From NCBI GenBank assembly GCA_030039095.1, contig JASHQP010000461.1, positions 1 through 14,765 on the forward strand: a stretch of DNA of 14,765 bases, written 5' to 3'. Of this stretch, positions 1 through 9,519 are shown one piece after another. The DNA is from Streptosporangiaceae bacterium. GTDB taxonomy: Bacteria > Actinomycetota > Actinomycetes > Streptosporangiales > Streptosporangiaceae. A program made the position numbers and the translations under genes. Position 1 is the stretch's first letter. Every line of letters starts with the position of its first letter. The notes under the pieces are model-generated. The model was not told the origin of the DNA. It saw nothing but the letters and a program-made list of their open reading frames with translations, and searched no databases.

Positions 1-38
1 GGGATGGCTTTGCTGATTTTGGATCGACGGTGGGTTTT

Positions 39-60
39 GGCCACGTTGCAAGTGGCCTTT
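39..60 (+). terminator. Terminator-like stem-loop
   Basis: A perfect 6-bp stem GGCCAC/GTGGCC with the loop GTTGCAA is followed by TTT on the plus strand. It could end a rightward transcript entering from the left. The stem is short, so this is only a suggestion. Confidence 0.35.
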
Positions 61-130
61 GAGGCTGTCCAATTTCGGGATGGCTGCGGAATCCCGCTCG
101 ATGGGCTTGCGGATGCCGCTGGGGCTCGGG

Positions 131-179
131 GTGCGGCTTGGTCCGGGTGCGGCTTGGTCCGGGGTGCGGCTTGGTCCGG
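131..179. repeat. Three 16-bp tandem copies
   Basis: The unit GTGCGGCTTGGTCCGG occurs at 131-146, 147-162 and 164-179, all exact, with a single extra G before the third copy. A degenerate start of a fourth (GTGCCGGCT) follows from 181. The array ends just before the stop codon of the DinB-like gene and has no evident coding role. Confidence 0.85.
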
Positions 180-187
180 GGTGCCGG

Positions 188-706
188 CTAGTAGTAGCCG
201 GTGGTGCCGTCGACGGCTTCCCGGAGCAGGTCGGCGTGGCCATTGTGCCGGGCGTACTCCTCGACCATGTGCGAAAGGATCCAGCGCAGCGAGAACGCCT
301 CACCCGTTCGCTGCGACCGGTACTTGCTGAGCACATCGAGGTCGGGGGCTGCCGCGACCGCCCGCCGGGACGCCTCGCACTCCGCCTCGAACGCGCTGAA
401 CGCCGCGGCGACGTCCGCCTCGTCGACATCGTTGAAGGCCCCGTCCGGGTCGTCGGGCGTCTCGTAGAGGTCGGGGGCGTCCTCCCCGAGGAGCACCGCG
501 CGGAACCAGCCGCGCTCGACGTCGGTCATGTGCCGGATCAGCCCGAGCAGGGACATCGTGGATGGCGGGACCGAGCGCCGCCTGAGCTGTTCGTCGGTGA
601 GCCCCTCGCACTTCCACAGCAGGATCGCGCGGTGGTGCTCCAGCCAGCCGTTCAGCATGTCGCGCTCGTCCACCTGCAGGCCAGGGCGGCTCCGGTCGTT
701 TGTCAT
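188..706 (-). CDS. DinB/DUF664 family protein
   Basis: A 172-residue protein of the DinB/YfiT four-helix-bundle superfamily, DUF664 branch, which is common in actinobacteria. The helix Leu-Ile-Arg-His-Met (His59) and the later run Ser-His-Met-(7)-His-Asn-Gly-His (His146, His154, His157) fit the histidine metal site of this superfamily. Members include thiol-dependent transferases and many of unknown function, so no substrate is assigned. The ATG start at 704-706 has a purine-rich GAGAGGG about 7 bases upstream. The gene lies 54 bases downstream of serC on the same strand and could be the last gene of the citA-serC transcript, but nothing links it functionally to them. Confidence 0.85.
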   Translation of the reverse strand: MTNDRSRPGLQVDERDMLNGWLEHHRAILLWKCEGLTDEQLRRRSVPPSTMSLLGLIRHMTDVERGWFRAVLLGEDAPDLYETPDDPDGAFNDVDEADVAAAFSAFEAECEASRRAVAAAPDLDVLSKYRSQRTGEAFSLRWILSHMVEEYARHNGHADLLREAVDGTTGYY

Positions 707-760
707 GCGGTGACCCTCTCACGCCGTCGGCGGGCGGGCCATGGGTTTTCCGGGGGCCGG

Positions 761-2993
<2,233 letters not shown>

Positions 2994-3180
2994 CTGGCCT
3001 CCTGGTCTCTCCTTGGTCGCCGGCTGGCCTGGCGGGCCCCGGGCAGCGTTGCGTAGTTGCCGACCTATTCAACCGCGCTCGTGTGTTTTCTGGTAACCCG
3101 GCCCGGCCCGGCAATGTGGCCGGCGGGCCGGAGCCGGCGGTGGTGGCGGCGGGAGCGGCTGTATGTGAGGATCGCTACCC
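2994..3180. promoter_or_regulatory. Divergent citA/pdxH intergenic region
   Basis: These 187 bases must hold the promoters for the leftward citA-serC unit and the rightward pdxH gene. On the minus strand, TTACCA and TTGAAT, 18 bases apart within about 3063-3092, are a weak -35/-10 candidate for citA. The right half is GC-rich with repeated CCCGG words. I see no recognisable operator. Confidence 0.4.
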
Positions 3181-3813
3181 GTGGACACCATCAGCCACGC
3201 ACCTGACGAGGCGATCCTCACCGAGGACATGCTCGCCGACGACCCGATGGCTCAGTTCGCCGCCTGGATGGCGGACGCGGTCGCCGCGGGAGTTCCCGAG
3301 CCGACCGCGATGGTCCTGGCCACGGTCTCGGCCAGCGTCCGCCCCAGGGCCAGGACAGTCCTGCTCAAACACCACGACTCCGGCGGATTCACCTTCTACA
3401 CCAACCGCACCTCCCGCAAGGGCACAGACCTGGCCGAGGTCCCGCGGGCCTCGCTGGTCTTCCCCTGGTATCCGCTGCGCCGGCAGGTCATCGTCGAGGG
3501 CTCGGTGTCCGAGCTGTCCACCGAGGAAAGCGAGCCCTACTACCATTCCCGGCCCCGTGGCTCCCAGCTCGGCGCCTGGGCCAGCCGGCAGTCCACGGTC
3601 ATCGGCTCCCGGGCCGAGCTCGACGATCGTTACGCCGAACTGGAGCGGCGCTGGCCGGACGGAACGGAGGTGCCCATGCCGGACTTCTGGGGCGGGTACG
3701 TCGTGGTTCCCGACGTGGTGGAATTCTGGCAGGGGCGGACGAACCGCATGCACGACCGGTTCCGCTACCGCGGCGGCGCGGGGCGATGGGTGGTCGAGCG
3801 GCTCGCGCCGTAA
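3181..3813 (+). CDS. pdxH: Pyridoxamine 5'-phosphate oxidase
   Basis: A 210-residue FMN flavoprotein that oxidises pyridoxine or pyridoxamine 5'-phosphate to PLP. The FMN-binding segments RARTVLLKHHDSGGFTFYTN (from about residue 56) and PRGSQLGAWASRQS are present. So is the canonical C-terminal part, WGGYVVVPDVVEFWQG, then NRMHDRFRY, ending in RLAP. Length is normal. The start is GTG at 3181 with GAGGAT 8 bases upstream. It diverges from citA-serC; SerC is a PLP enzyme, so cofactor supply and user are neighbours. A stem-loop begins 4 bases after the stop. Confidence 0.96.
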   Translation: MDTISHAPDEAILTEDMLADDPMAQFAAWMADAVAAGVPEPTAMVLATVSASVRPRARTVLLKHHDSGGFTFYTNRTSRKGTDLAEVPRASLVFPWYPLRRQVIVEGSVSELSTEESEPYYHSRPRGSQLGAWASRQSTVIGSRAELDDRYAELERRWPDGTEVPMPDFWGGYVVVPDVVEFWQGRTNRMHDRFRYRGGAGRWVVERLAP

Positions 3814-3816
3814 TTC

Positions 3817-3834
3817 CCGGGGGATAACCCCCGG
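3817..3834 (+). terminator. Stem-loop terminator after pdxH
   Basis: A perfect 7-bp stem CCGGGGG/CCCCCGG around the loop ATAA starts just after the pdxH TAA. There is no U-tract, as is common in actinobacteria. Confidence 0.75.
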
Positions 3835-3953
3835 ACCCCCAGACCGGAGGGGCTTCGCACTCGGAGCCGGCATCTCCCGGATGTCTCTGGAATTTTCGTG
3901 GTTCGCGAAGGAGGCCGCACAGCATAGCATCGGTTGCAGAAGGGAGGCCGGCC

Positions 3954-4676
3954 TTGACGGCGCACGGGCTGATCGACACCACCGAGATGTACCTTCGCAC
4001 GGTTTTTGAACTGGAAGAGGAAGGTATCGTCCCGCTGCGTGCGCGCATTGCCGAGCGCCTCTCGCAGAGCGGCCCGACGGTGAGCCAGACCGTCGCGAGG
4101 ATGGAGCGTGACGGCCTGCTGCGCGTCGAGGGAGATCGCCAGCTTTCGCTCACGGACTCCGGCCGGACGCTGGCCATGCGGGTAATGCGCAAGCACCGGC
4201 TGGCCGAATGCCTCCTGGTGGACGTTATCGGGCTGCCCTGGGAGGAAGTGCACATCGAGGCGTGCCGCTGGGAGCATGTAATTTCCGACAGCGTCGAGCG
4301 GCGTCTCGTGGAACTTCTCGCGTTTCCGGTGCGCTGCCCGCACGGAAATATCATCCCGGGGCTTGCGGAACTCGGCGTCCCGGCGGATGCTAGCAGGCGC
4401 GTGGTAGCGGCCGGTCGTGAGGACGACGTGGCCATGACGATGATCGCGTCGCGGCGGGCCGAGCCGGTAATTGTGCGCCGCATCAGTGAGCAAGTTCAGA
4501 GCGATTCGGCACTGATGCTTAGACTCAAGAACATAGGGATCCAGCCGGGCCGCGAGATCACGCTCGCGGCAAGCGACGACGGTGTGCGGGTGACAGGTGA
4601 GAATGGAGCCGGTGATCTCGAAGCGGAGTTGCTGCCGCTGCGGGTTGCGGCGCATGTCTTTGTCGCCAAGCTCTGA
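3954..4676 (+). CDS. ideR: Iron-dependent repressor, IdeR/DtxR family
   Basis: A 240-residue metal-activated repressor, strongly like mycobacterial IdeR. The winged helix-turn-helix covers about residues 8-70 (IAERLSQSGPTVSQTVARME), the dimer and metal domain 71-140, and an SH3-like domain the C-terminal end. All usual ligands are present at IdeR position +2: Met12, Cys104, Glu107 and His108 (primary site), and His81, Glu85 and His100 (ancillary site). With Fe(II) bound, this family represses iron uptake genes at 19-bp palindromes; I found no such box in the window, so its targets are elsewhere. The start is TTG at 3954, with AGGGAGG 6 bases upstream. Codon choice looks slightly less GC-rich than its neighbours. 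Confidence 0.93.
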   Translation: MTAHGLIDTTEMYLRTVFELEEEGIVPLRARIAERLSQSGPTVSQTVARMERDGLLRVEGDRQLSLTDSGRTLAMRVMRKHRLAECLLVDVIGLPWEEVHIEACRWEHVISDSVERRLVELLAFPVRCPHGNIIPGLAELGVPADASRRVVAAGREDDVAMTMIASRRAEPVIVRRISEQVQSDSALMLRLKNIGIQPGREITLAASDDGVRVTGENGAGDLEAELLPLRVAAHVFVAKL

Positions 4677-4739
4677 CCAGCGCGCTTCATCGATCCGGGC
4701 GGTCAGGGCCATCCCGGCGACCCTCGCGGTGGTGCCCGG

Positions 4740-6995
4740 ATGACGGCCCGCATGTCGGCGGGCCGGGTCCGCTCGCTGCCCGGCCCGGCCGAGATCCTCG
4801 AGCAGGCCCCGAATGCCATCGTGGTCGCCGACCGAGACGGCAATCTGCTGTACGCGAACGCCTACGCGGCGGCGCTCTACGGGTTTCCCGGCCACCCTTC
4901 GCACCTGATCGGCCAGCCCCTCACCGCGTTCGGGTTCGAGGAGGGCGACGCTCCGCGCGTCAACGACCTGGTGAAGCAGGTGGTGCACGGCAGGCCCTGG
5001 GAAGGCACGCTTGCGGCCAAGCAGGCAGACGGCTCCCGGCTGCTCATCCGGGCCCGGGCCGCCGCCCTTTACGACTCATCGGGCGAGATTTACGGCATCT
5101 CGGTCATAGCCCGCGAGGCCACGATGAAGGGCAGCCGGCGGGAACGGGACCGGCTGCGGCTGCTCGAGCGGATCGGGGACCGGCTGGCCCGCTCTCTCGA
5201 GCTCGATGTCACGCTCCGCCACGTTGCCGAAACGCTGGTCCCGCAGTTCGCCGACCACTGCCTGATCGACCTGTTCCAGGGCGACAAATTGACACGAAGG
5301 GTGCAGTTCAATTCCAGGGGCTGGATGCCGGCGCCGGGCACCTGGGCCATGATCGGTGAGCCGATCATGTACCCGGAGGGCCACTTCTGCCAGCAGGCGA
5401 TGGCCCGCCGCACCACGGTCGTCGTTTCCGACCTGGAGGCGCAGGCAGTCCCTACGCCCAGCCCAGGCAGCATCGAGACCTGCGACAGCATCGGCCTCCG
5501 CTCGGTGATCGCGACGCCGCTGATCGCGCGCGGCGAGGTGCTCGGGGTGATGAGCCTGGCGCTGTCCGGGCTGACCGAGCGGGAAAACCGGCATTACGAG
5601 GCCGACGACGGCGACTTCCTCGGGGCGATCGGCAGCAGGGTCGCCGTGGCGATCGACAACGCGATGCTCTTCGAGGAGGAGCGCCGCACCGCGCTCGCGT
5701 TCCAGACCAGCCTGCTGCCGCGCGATCCGCCCGCGGTCGACGGGCTGCAGGTCGCCTACAAGTACGTGCCCGCCAAGCCGCTCGAGACGCACGGCCAGGG
5801 GATCCAGACCCAGGTGGGCGGCGACTGGTACGACATCATCCCGCTGTCCGCTGGCCGGGTGGGAATCGTCATCGGCGACGTCGAGGGCCGCGGGGCCCGC
5901 GCGGCGGCGATCATGGGCCAGCTCAGGGCGGCGCTGCGGGCCTTCGCCCAGGACGACAAGCCGCCCGCCGAGATCCTGCGCAGGCTCGACGACTGGTGCC
6001 GCACGCTGGAGCCGACGAACGCCGAGGAGCACGGCTTCGCCGCCGTGGACCCGCCGACCGTGAGCTGCACCTACCTGGTCTACGACGCCTGGTCCCGGAC
6101 GCTGTCGTTCGCCAATGCCGGCCACGACGCCCCGTTGCTGATCACCGACAGCGACGTCGGCCAGATGGAGATCGAGCACAAGGGCGTGCTGCTCGGCGTG
6201 CGCGGCAAGGGGATGCCCGGCGTCCCGACCTACCGCGAGGAGACCCGTTACCTTCCGCCCGGTTCTGCTCTGGTGTTCTACACCGACGGCCTCACCGACC
6301 GCAGGCAGCGGGCGGACGGCCACGGCCACTACACCGAGGCCGAGGCGCTGCAAATGCTCTGCGAGTCCGTGCGCGAGGTCGCCAACGGCACCGTGGAGGC
6401 CATCGCCCAGGCGGCGGAGCAGGCCGTGCCCGGCGAGATCGACGACGACATGGCGATCGTGGTGGTCCGCACCTCTTCGGTGGAGCTGGCCTCCCGGGAA
6501 AAGAACTTCCCGGCCGAGCCGATCCGGGTGTCCGAGGCCCGGCGGCTGGCCCACCAGACGTTCACCAGCTGGGGCATGGACAGCGACCAGGCCGACCTCG
6601 CCTGCCTGCTCGTCTCCGAGGTCGCGACCAACGTCGTGCTGCACGCCGCGGTCTCGCCGAGCCCCCGGCACGAGTTCGACCTGGAAGCGGTCGATGCGGT
6701 GGAGTCAGGGCTGCCCGGCGACTGGGCCAACGCGCCGTTCGCCGAGGACTTCACCCCCCTCGGCGGCAAGGAGTTCACGCTCCGGCTTCGCCGCGGCGAG
6801 TCCGCCGTCTGGGTCGAGGTCTTCGACCCGGACCTGCGTCTTCCCCGGCTCCGCAGCGCGGGCGAGAACGACGAGGGCGGCCGCGGGCTCTACCTGGTCG
6901 ACCAGCTTGCGACCCGCTGGGGCTCCCGTCCGACCCAGGACGGCAAGGCCGTGTGGTTCGAGATCCCGATCAAGGGCGGCGCACGCGCGTCCTGA
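4740..6995 (+). CDS. PAS-GAF-PP2C-HATPase serine phosphatase/kinase regulator
   Basis: A 751-residue signalling protein. Domains in order: PAS (about 17-130), GAF (about 150-315), SpoIIE-like PP2C phosphatase (about 325-580) and a RsbW-like ATPase (about 590-745). PP2C metal residues are visible in GGDWYD (360-365), GDVEGRG (from 379), FYTDGLTD (Asp516) and DDDMA (568-572). In the ATPase, the N-box is EVATNVVLHAA (from Glu627) and the G2 box DEGGRGLYLVD (711-721). Such proteins set the phosphorylation state of anti-anti-sigma factors and so release alternative sigma factors; the partner is not in this window. About 40 acidic residues (638-676) are inserted between the N-box and the next strand. 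There is no transmembrane segment, so it is cytoplasmic. It starts 63 bases after ideR. Confidence 0.92.
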   Translation: MTARMSAGRVRSLPGPAEILEQAPNAIVVADRDGNLLYANAYAAALYGFPGHPSHLIGQPLTAFGFEEGDAPRVNDLVKQVVHGRPWEGTLAAKQADGSRLLIRARAAALYDSSGEIYGISVIAREATMKGSRRERDRLRLLERIGDRLARSLELDVTLRHVAETLVPQFADHCLIDLFQGDKLTRRVQFNSRGWMPAPGTWAMIGEPIMYPEGHFCQQAMARRTTVVVSDLEAQAVPTPSPGSIETCDSIGLRSVIATPLIARGEVLGVMSLALSGLTERENRHYEADDGDFLGAIGSRVAVAIDNAMLFEEERRTALAFQTSLLPRDPPAVDGLQVAYKYVPAKPLETHGQGIQTQVGGDWYDIIPLSAGRVGIVIGDVEGRGARAAAIMGQLRAALRAFAQDDKPPAEILRRLDDWCRTLEPTNAEEHGFAAVDPPTVSCTYLVYDAWSRTLSFANAGHDAPLLITDSDVGQMEIEHKGVLLGVRGKGMPGVPTYREETRYLPPGSALVFYTDGLTDRRQRADGHGHYTEAEALQMLCESVREVANGTVEAIAQAAEQAVPGEIDDDMAIVVVRTSSVELASREKNFPAEPIRVSEARRLAHQTFTSWGMDSDQADLACLLVSEVATNVVLHAAVSPSPRHEFDLEAVDAVESGLPGDWANAPFAEDFTPLGGKEFTLRLRRGESAVWVEVFDPDLRLPRLRSAGENDEGGRGLYLVDQLATRWGSRPTQDGKAVWFEIPIKGGARAS

Positions 6996-7009
6996 CGGGG
7001 CCCGGCGGG

Positions 7010-7028
7010 GCCCGAGGCGGGCTCGGGC
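7010..7028. terminator. Stem-loop between convergent genes
   Basis: GCCCGAG (7010-7016) and CTCGGGC (7022-7028) form a 7-bp stem with a 5-base loop. It lies in the 45-bp gap where the phosphatase gene and the small membrane protein gene converge, so it may act in both directions. Confidence 0.6.
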
Positions 7029-7040
7029 GGGCCGGGAAGA

Positions 7041-7208
7041 TCAGTGCGTATTCGCGGCCCACAGGGCCAGGCCGAGGATGACGGCCCAGGTGATGATCAT
7101 TAACCACGTCTTGGAGCTCGACGCGATGCCCATGCGCCGGCGCATCCTGACCGCGAAGACGGCGACCAGAATCCCAAGGAATGCCAGCAGGATCAGTCCA
7201 TCGGCCAT
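7041..7208 (-). CDS. Small two-helix membrane protein
   Basis: A 55-residue protein. Two hydrophobic stretches, LILLAFLGILVAVFAV (about 5-20) and WLMIITWAVILGLALWAA (about 35-52), flank a basic loop (RMRRRMG). By the positive-inside rule the loop should be cytoplasmic. I chose the ATG at 7206-7208 because GGGGAGA lies 6 bases upstream; extending it 17 codons upstream would add a hydrophilic segment without a ribosome site. Family not recognised. It is convergent with the phosphatase gene. Confidence 0.65.
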   Translation of the reverse strand: MADGLILLAFLGILVAVFAVRMRRRMGIASSSKTWLMIITWAVILGLALWAANTH

Positions 7209-7372
7209 CGCGGTCTCCCCAGGGTTCGCCTGCTCCGAGCATAAGCCGCGGCAGCGCAAAACGGGGTAACCGGCGCACCCGGTGGCCCCGATAGTCCCGG
7301 AGGACCCGGTGGACCTCGGCGCTCGCGGAGACCTGGCGCGCCCGGACGGTCGTGCGGCTGGCGCGTGCCTGG

Positions 7373-7825
7373 CTATGCCGCCCCGTCGCCGTGCAGCGGC
7401 GCGACGACCGAAAGGTCGACGGAACTGAGCACGCCCGGGACGGCCGTCGCCGCGTCCGGGGCGCCGACCGAGTCCCGCAGCCTGTGCAGCACGCTGGCCT
7501 GGCGCGCGAGCGCCTCGATCCGGTCGTCCACTAACCGGGCCGCCATGTCCCGCTGGCCCGCGCTGACCGAACGCCCGAGCGCCAGCCGGGCCAGGGGCTT
7601 GATCTCCTCGAGCCGGAAGCCGAGATCCTTGAGCGCGAGCGCGGTGTCGATGTAGCCGCGGTACTCGCGCGGGTACCTGCGGGTCCCGCCCGGTGACCGG
7701 CGCGGCTCGGGCAGGATGCCGAGTTCCTCGTAGTACCGGATGGTCCGGCTGCTGACCCCCGCGGCCTTGGCGAGTTGCCCGATGCTCACCAGGCCAGACG
7801 TATCGTCGACGACCTTCGCTGCCAT
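7373..7825 (-). CDS. MerR-family transcriptional regulator
   Basis: A 150-residue regulator. The N-terminal winged helix-turn-helix (LVSIGQLAKAAGVSSRTIRYYEELGIL, about 11-37, continuing GGTRRYP) is a textbook MerR DNA-binding domain. It is followed by the dimerisation helix and a short C-terminal region without a cysteine cluster, so metal sensing is unlikely. The ATG at 7823-7825 is preferred because GGGGGGAT lies upstream; a start 37 codons earlier, at 7936, would lie on top of the dyad at 7914-7929. The gene is divergent from the thiolase gene, making thiolase control a reasonable guess, with an acyl-CoA or related ligand possible. Confidence 0.85.
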   Translation of the reverse strand: MAAKVVDDTSGLVSIGQLAKAAGVSSRTIRYYEELGILPEPRRSPGGTRRYPREYRGYIDTALALKDLGFRLEEIKPLARLALGRSVSAGQRDMAARLVDDRIEALARQASVLHRLRDSVGAPDAATAVPGVLSSVDLSVVAPLHGDGAA

Positions 7826-8111
7826 CCTTGTATCCCCCCGGTTGCTGCGGCGATCCCCCCAGAACGCCGGTGCCAAGGCCGACCCCTGACCTGGCCTAGG
7901 TACATCACGCATAGTAGTCTTCCGACTACCAATCAAGGACCGGATCCCGTCGGAATCCCGCCGCCGATGGATCTTGTCCTGAGCGGGCCTATGGAGCCCG
8001 CGAATCTGCGGAGTAACCTCAAATCAAGGACCCAAGCAGGGCGTTTCGCCTATGGCGCGAATCCGGTGCGCGGTCCGGTCAAGTGGGAAGTCCTAGCGGA
8101 GGGCGGACATC
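7826..8111. promoter_or_regulatory. Divergent merR-like/thiolase control region
   Basis: A 286-base gap between divergent genes. It has a perfect dyad GTAGTC-TTCC-GACTAC (7914-7929) and, on the minus strand, TTGATT (7936-7931) ending two bases before it. TATGCG follows 17 bases after TTGATT, so the dyad fills the spacer of a leftward promoter, as MerR operators do. AATCAAGGACC is exactly repeated at 7931-7941 and 8022-8032. GCGGGC/GCCCGC (7983-7988, 7996-8001) can form a stem. No clear rightward promoter is seen. Confidence 0.5.
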
Positions 8112-9260
8112 GTGTCGGAGGCATTCATCGTCGGGGCTGTGCGCTCCCCCGTCGGCAGGCGGAATGGGGGCCTGGCGGGCGTGCACCCGGTTGACCTGGC
8201 AGCGCAGGTCCTGACCGAGCTCATCGCCAGGACCGGAGCCGATCCGTCCGCAGTTGACGACGTCATCATGGGCTGTGTCTCCCAGGTAGGCCCGCAGTCC
8301 ATCGACATAGGCCGGAACGCGTGGCTGTCGGCCGGCCTGCCCGAGAGCGTCCCTGGTGTGACCATCGACCGGCAGTGCGGCTCGTCCCAGCAGGCCGTGC
8401 ACTTCGCCGCGCAGGGTGTCATGTCCGGGACGCAGGACCTGGTCGTCGCGGCGGGCGTGGAGAGCATGAGCATGGTGCCGATGGGCTCCACCGTGGCGCT
8501 GCCACTGGAGAAGGGCATGCCAGGCCCGTTCGGGCAGGGCTGGCGGGACCGGTACGGCGATCAGGAGATCTCCCAGTTCCGCGGCGCTCAGCTGGTGTGC
8601 GAGAAGTGGGGCCTGAAGCGGTCGCAGCTCGAGGAGTTCTCGCTGGAGAGCCACGCCAGGGCCACCCGCGCGATCGACGAGGGCCGGTTCGACCGCGAGA
8701 TCACCGCGATCGACGGGGTCACCACCGACGAGGGCCCGCGCCGGGACACGTCCCTGGAGAAGATGGCCGAGCTGAAGCCGCTGCGAGAGGGCTGGGAGCT
8801 CACCGCGGCGACGGCGTCCCAGATCTCGGACGGCTCGGCCGCGGTGCTCATCGCGTCCGAGGAGGCCGTGCGGAGGCACGGCTTCACGCCACGCGCCCGG
8901 ATCCACGCGCTCACCGTGGTCGGCTCCGACCCGGTGTTCATGCTGACAGGCCCGATTCCGGCCACCGAGCAGGTGCTGGCCCGCGGCAAGCTGACCGTCG
9001 ACGACATCGACGTGTTCGAGGTGAACGAGGCTTTTGCCCCGGTGCTGCTCGCCTGGTCCGCCGACACCGGTGCCTCGCTGGAGAAGACCAACCCGAACGG
9101 CGGTGCGATCGCGCTCGGGCACCCGCTCGGCGCTACCGGCGCGGTCCTGATGACCAAGCTGCTGCACGAGCTCGAGCGCGGCGGCGGGCGTTACGGGCTG
9201 CAGACCATGTGCGAGGGCGGCGGCCAGGCGAACGCCACGATCATCGAGCGCATCGACTGA
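8112..9260 (+). CDS. Acetyl-CoA acyltransferase (thiolase)
   Basis: A 382-residue thiolase, which either cleaves 3-ketoacyl-CoA in fatty-acid breakdown or condenses two acetyl-CoA. The nucleophile is Cys89 (RQCGSSQQAVHFAAQGVMSG), with NEAFA in the C-terminal half, His337 (GGAIALGHPLGATGA) and the proton-shuttling Cys367 (CEGGGQAN). The length is normal and all catalytic residues are present. The start is GTG at 8112 with GGAGGG about 7 bases upstream. The motifs do not settle FadA-like versus AtoB-like function. A MerR regulator gene diverges from it and an acyl-CoA dehydrogenase gene lies further on. A long palindrome follows. Confidence 0.94.
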   Translation: MSEAFIVGAVRSPVGRRNGGLAGVHPVDLAAQVLTELIARTGADPSAVDDVIMGCVSQVGPQSIDIGRNAWLSAGLPESVPGVTIDRQCGSSQQAVHFAAQGVMSGTQDLVVAAGVESMSMVPMGSTVALPLEKGMPGPFGQGWRDRYGDQEISQFRGAQLVCEKWGLKRSQLEEFSLESHARATRAIDEGRFDREITAIDGVTTDEGPRRDTSLEKMAELKPLREGWELTAATASQISDGSAAVLIASEEAVRRHGFTPRARIHALTVVGSDPVFMLTGPIPATEQVLARGKLTVDDIDVFEVNEAFAPVLLAWSADTGASLEKTNPNGGAIALGHPLGATGAVLMTKLLHELERGGGRYGLQTMCEGGGQANATIIERID

Positions 9261-9273
9261 CGCACAGCGACTG

Positions 9274-9309
9274 CTGATGGCGCCGCGCGGGCCCGCGCGG
9301 CGCCATCAG
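9274..9309 (+). terminator. Perfect 36-bp palindrome after the thiolase gene
   Basis: The halves 9274-9291 and 9292-9309 are exact reverse complements, starting CTGATGGCGCC and ending GGCGCCATCAG. They begin 13 bases after the thiolase stop. As RNA this would be a very stable hairpin and the likely terminator; no U-tract follows. Confidence 0.8.
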
Positions 9310-9423
9310 GCGCAGTTAGCCGCACTCGCGCGAGCCTTCCCCGCTGCCCAAAGTTCCGGTGGGTAGCGGTCTGGGGGGCGACCTATCGTTCAAGGTGGTG
9401 CTTCAAAGTTTTTTGGGCTGTAA

Positions 9424-9463
9424 GGAATATACAACTCTGCTTGCATGTTTTCTCGTGATGAGA
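9424..9463 (+). promoter_or_regulatory. SigR/SigH-like promoter for hsp20
   Basis: GGAAT (9424-9428) and GTT (9447-9449) are separated by exactly 18 bases, the consensus of SigR (Streptomyces) and SigH (mycobacteria), thiol-oxidative and heat stress sigma factors. Transcription should begin a few bases later, inside or beside the imperfect palindrome TCTCGTGATGAGA (9451-9463), which could be an operator. The local A/T richness supports a promoter. The hsp20 start is about 65 bases downstream. Confidence 0.55.
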
Positions 9464-9519
9464 GCCAAGGTTATCTACCTGGATGATCGAATCCTGGTAC
9501 TCAGTGGAGGTGAAACGCA

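Larger units (their letters stand above)
1..187. other. Non-coding left edge with stem-loops and a short tandem repeat
   Basis: I see no convincing gene here; the open frames across it read as low-complexity Gly/Arg/Ala. Positions 39-57 form a 6-bp stem (GGCCAC/GTGGCC, 7-base loop) followed by TTT, which looks like a terminator for a rightward gene outside the window. Positions 76-81 and 91-96 (CGGGAT/ATCCCG) form a second small stem. The segment 131-179 holds three copies of a 16-base unit. All of this lies downstream of the leftward DinB-like gene, which stops at 188. Confidence 0.5.

Noticed and set aside
3814..3953. IdeR/DtxR iron box before ideR or the phosphatase gene
   Set aside because: No sequence resembling the 19-bp TTAGGTTAGGCTAACCTAA consensus was found.
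5076..6671. A 531-codon minus-strand open frame
   Set aside because: It lies opposite the phosphatase gene, is rich in Arg/Gly/His/Val without domain motifs, and is explained by high GC.
9310..9519. Canonical HspR operator (CTTGAGT-N7-ACTCAAG) before hsp20
   Set aside because: Only partial half-sites (such as ACTCA near 9500) are present, not the inverted pair.
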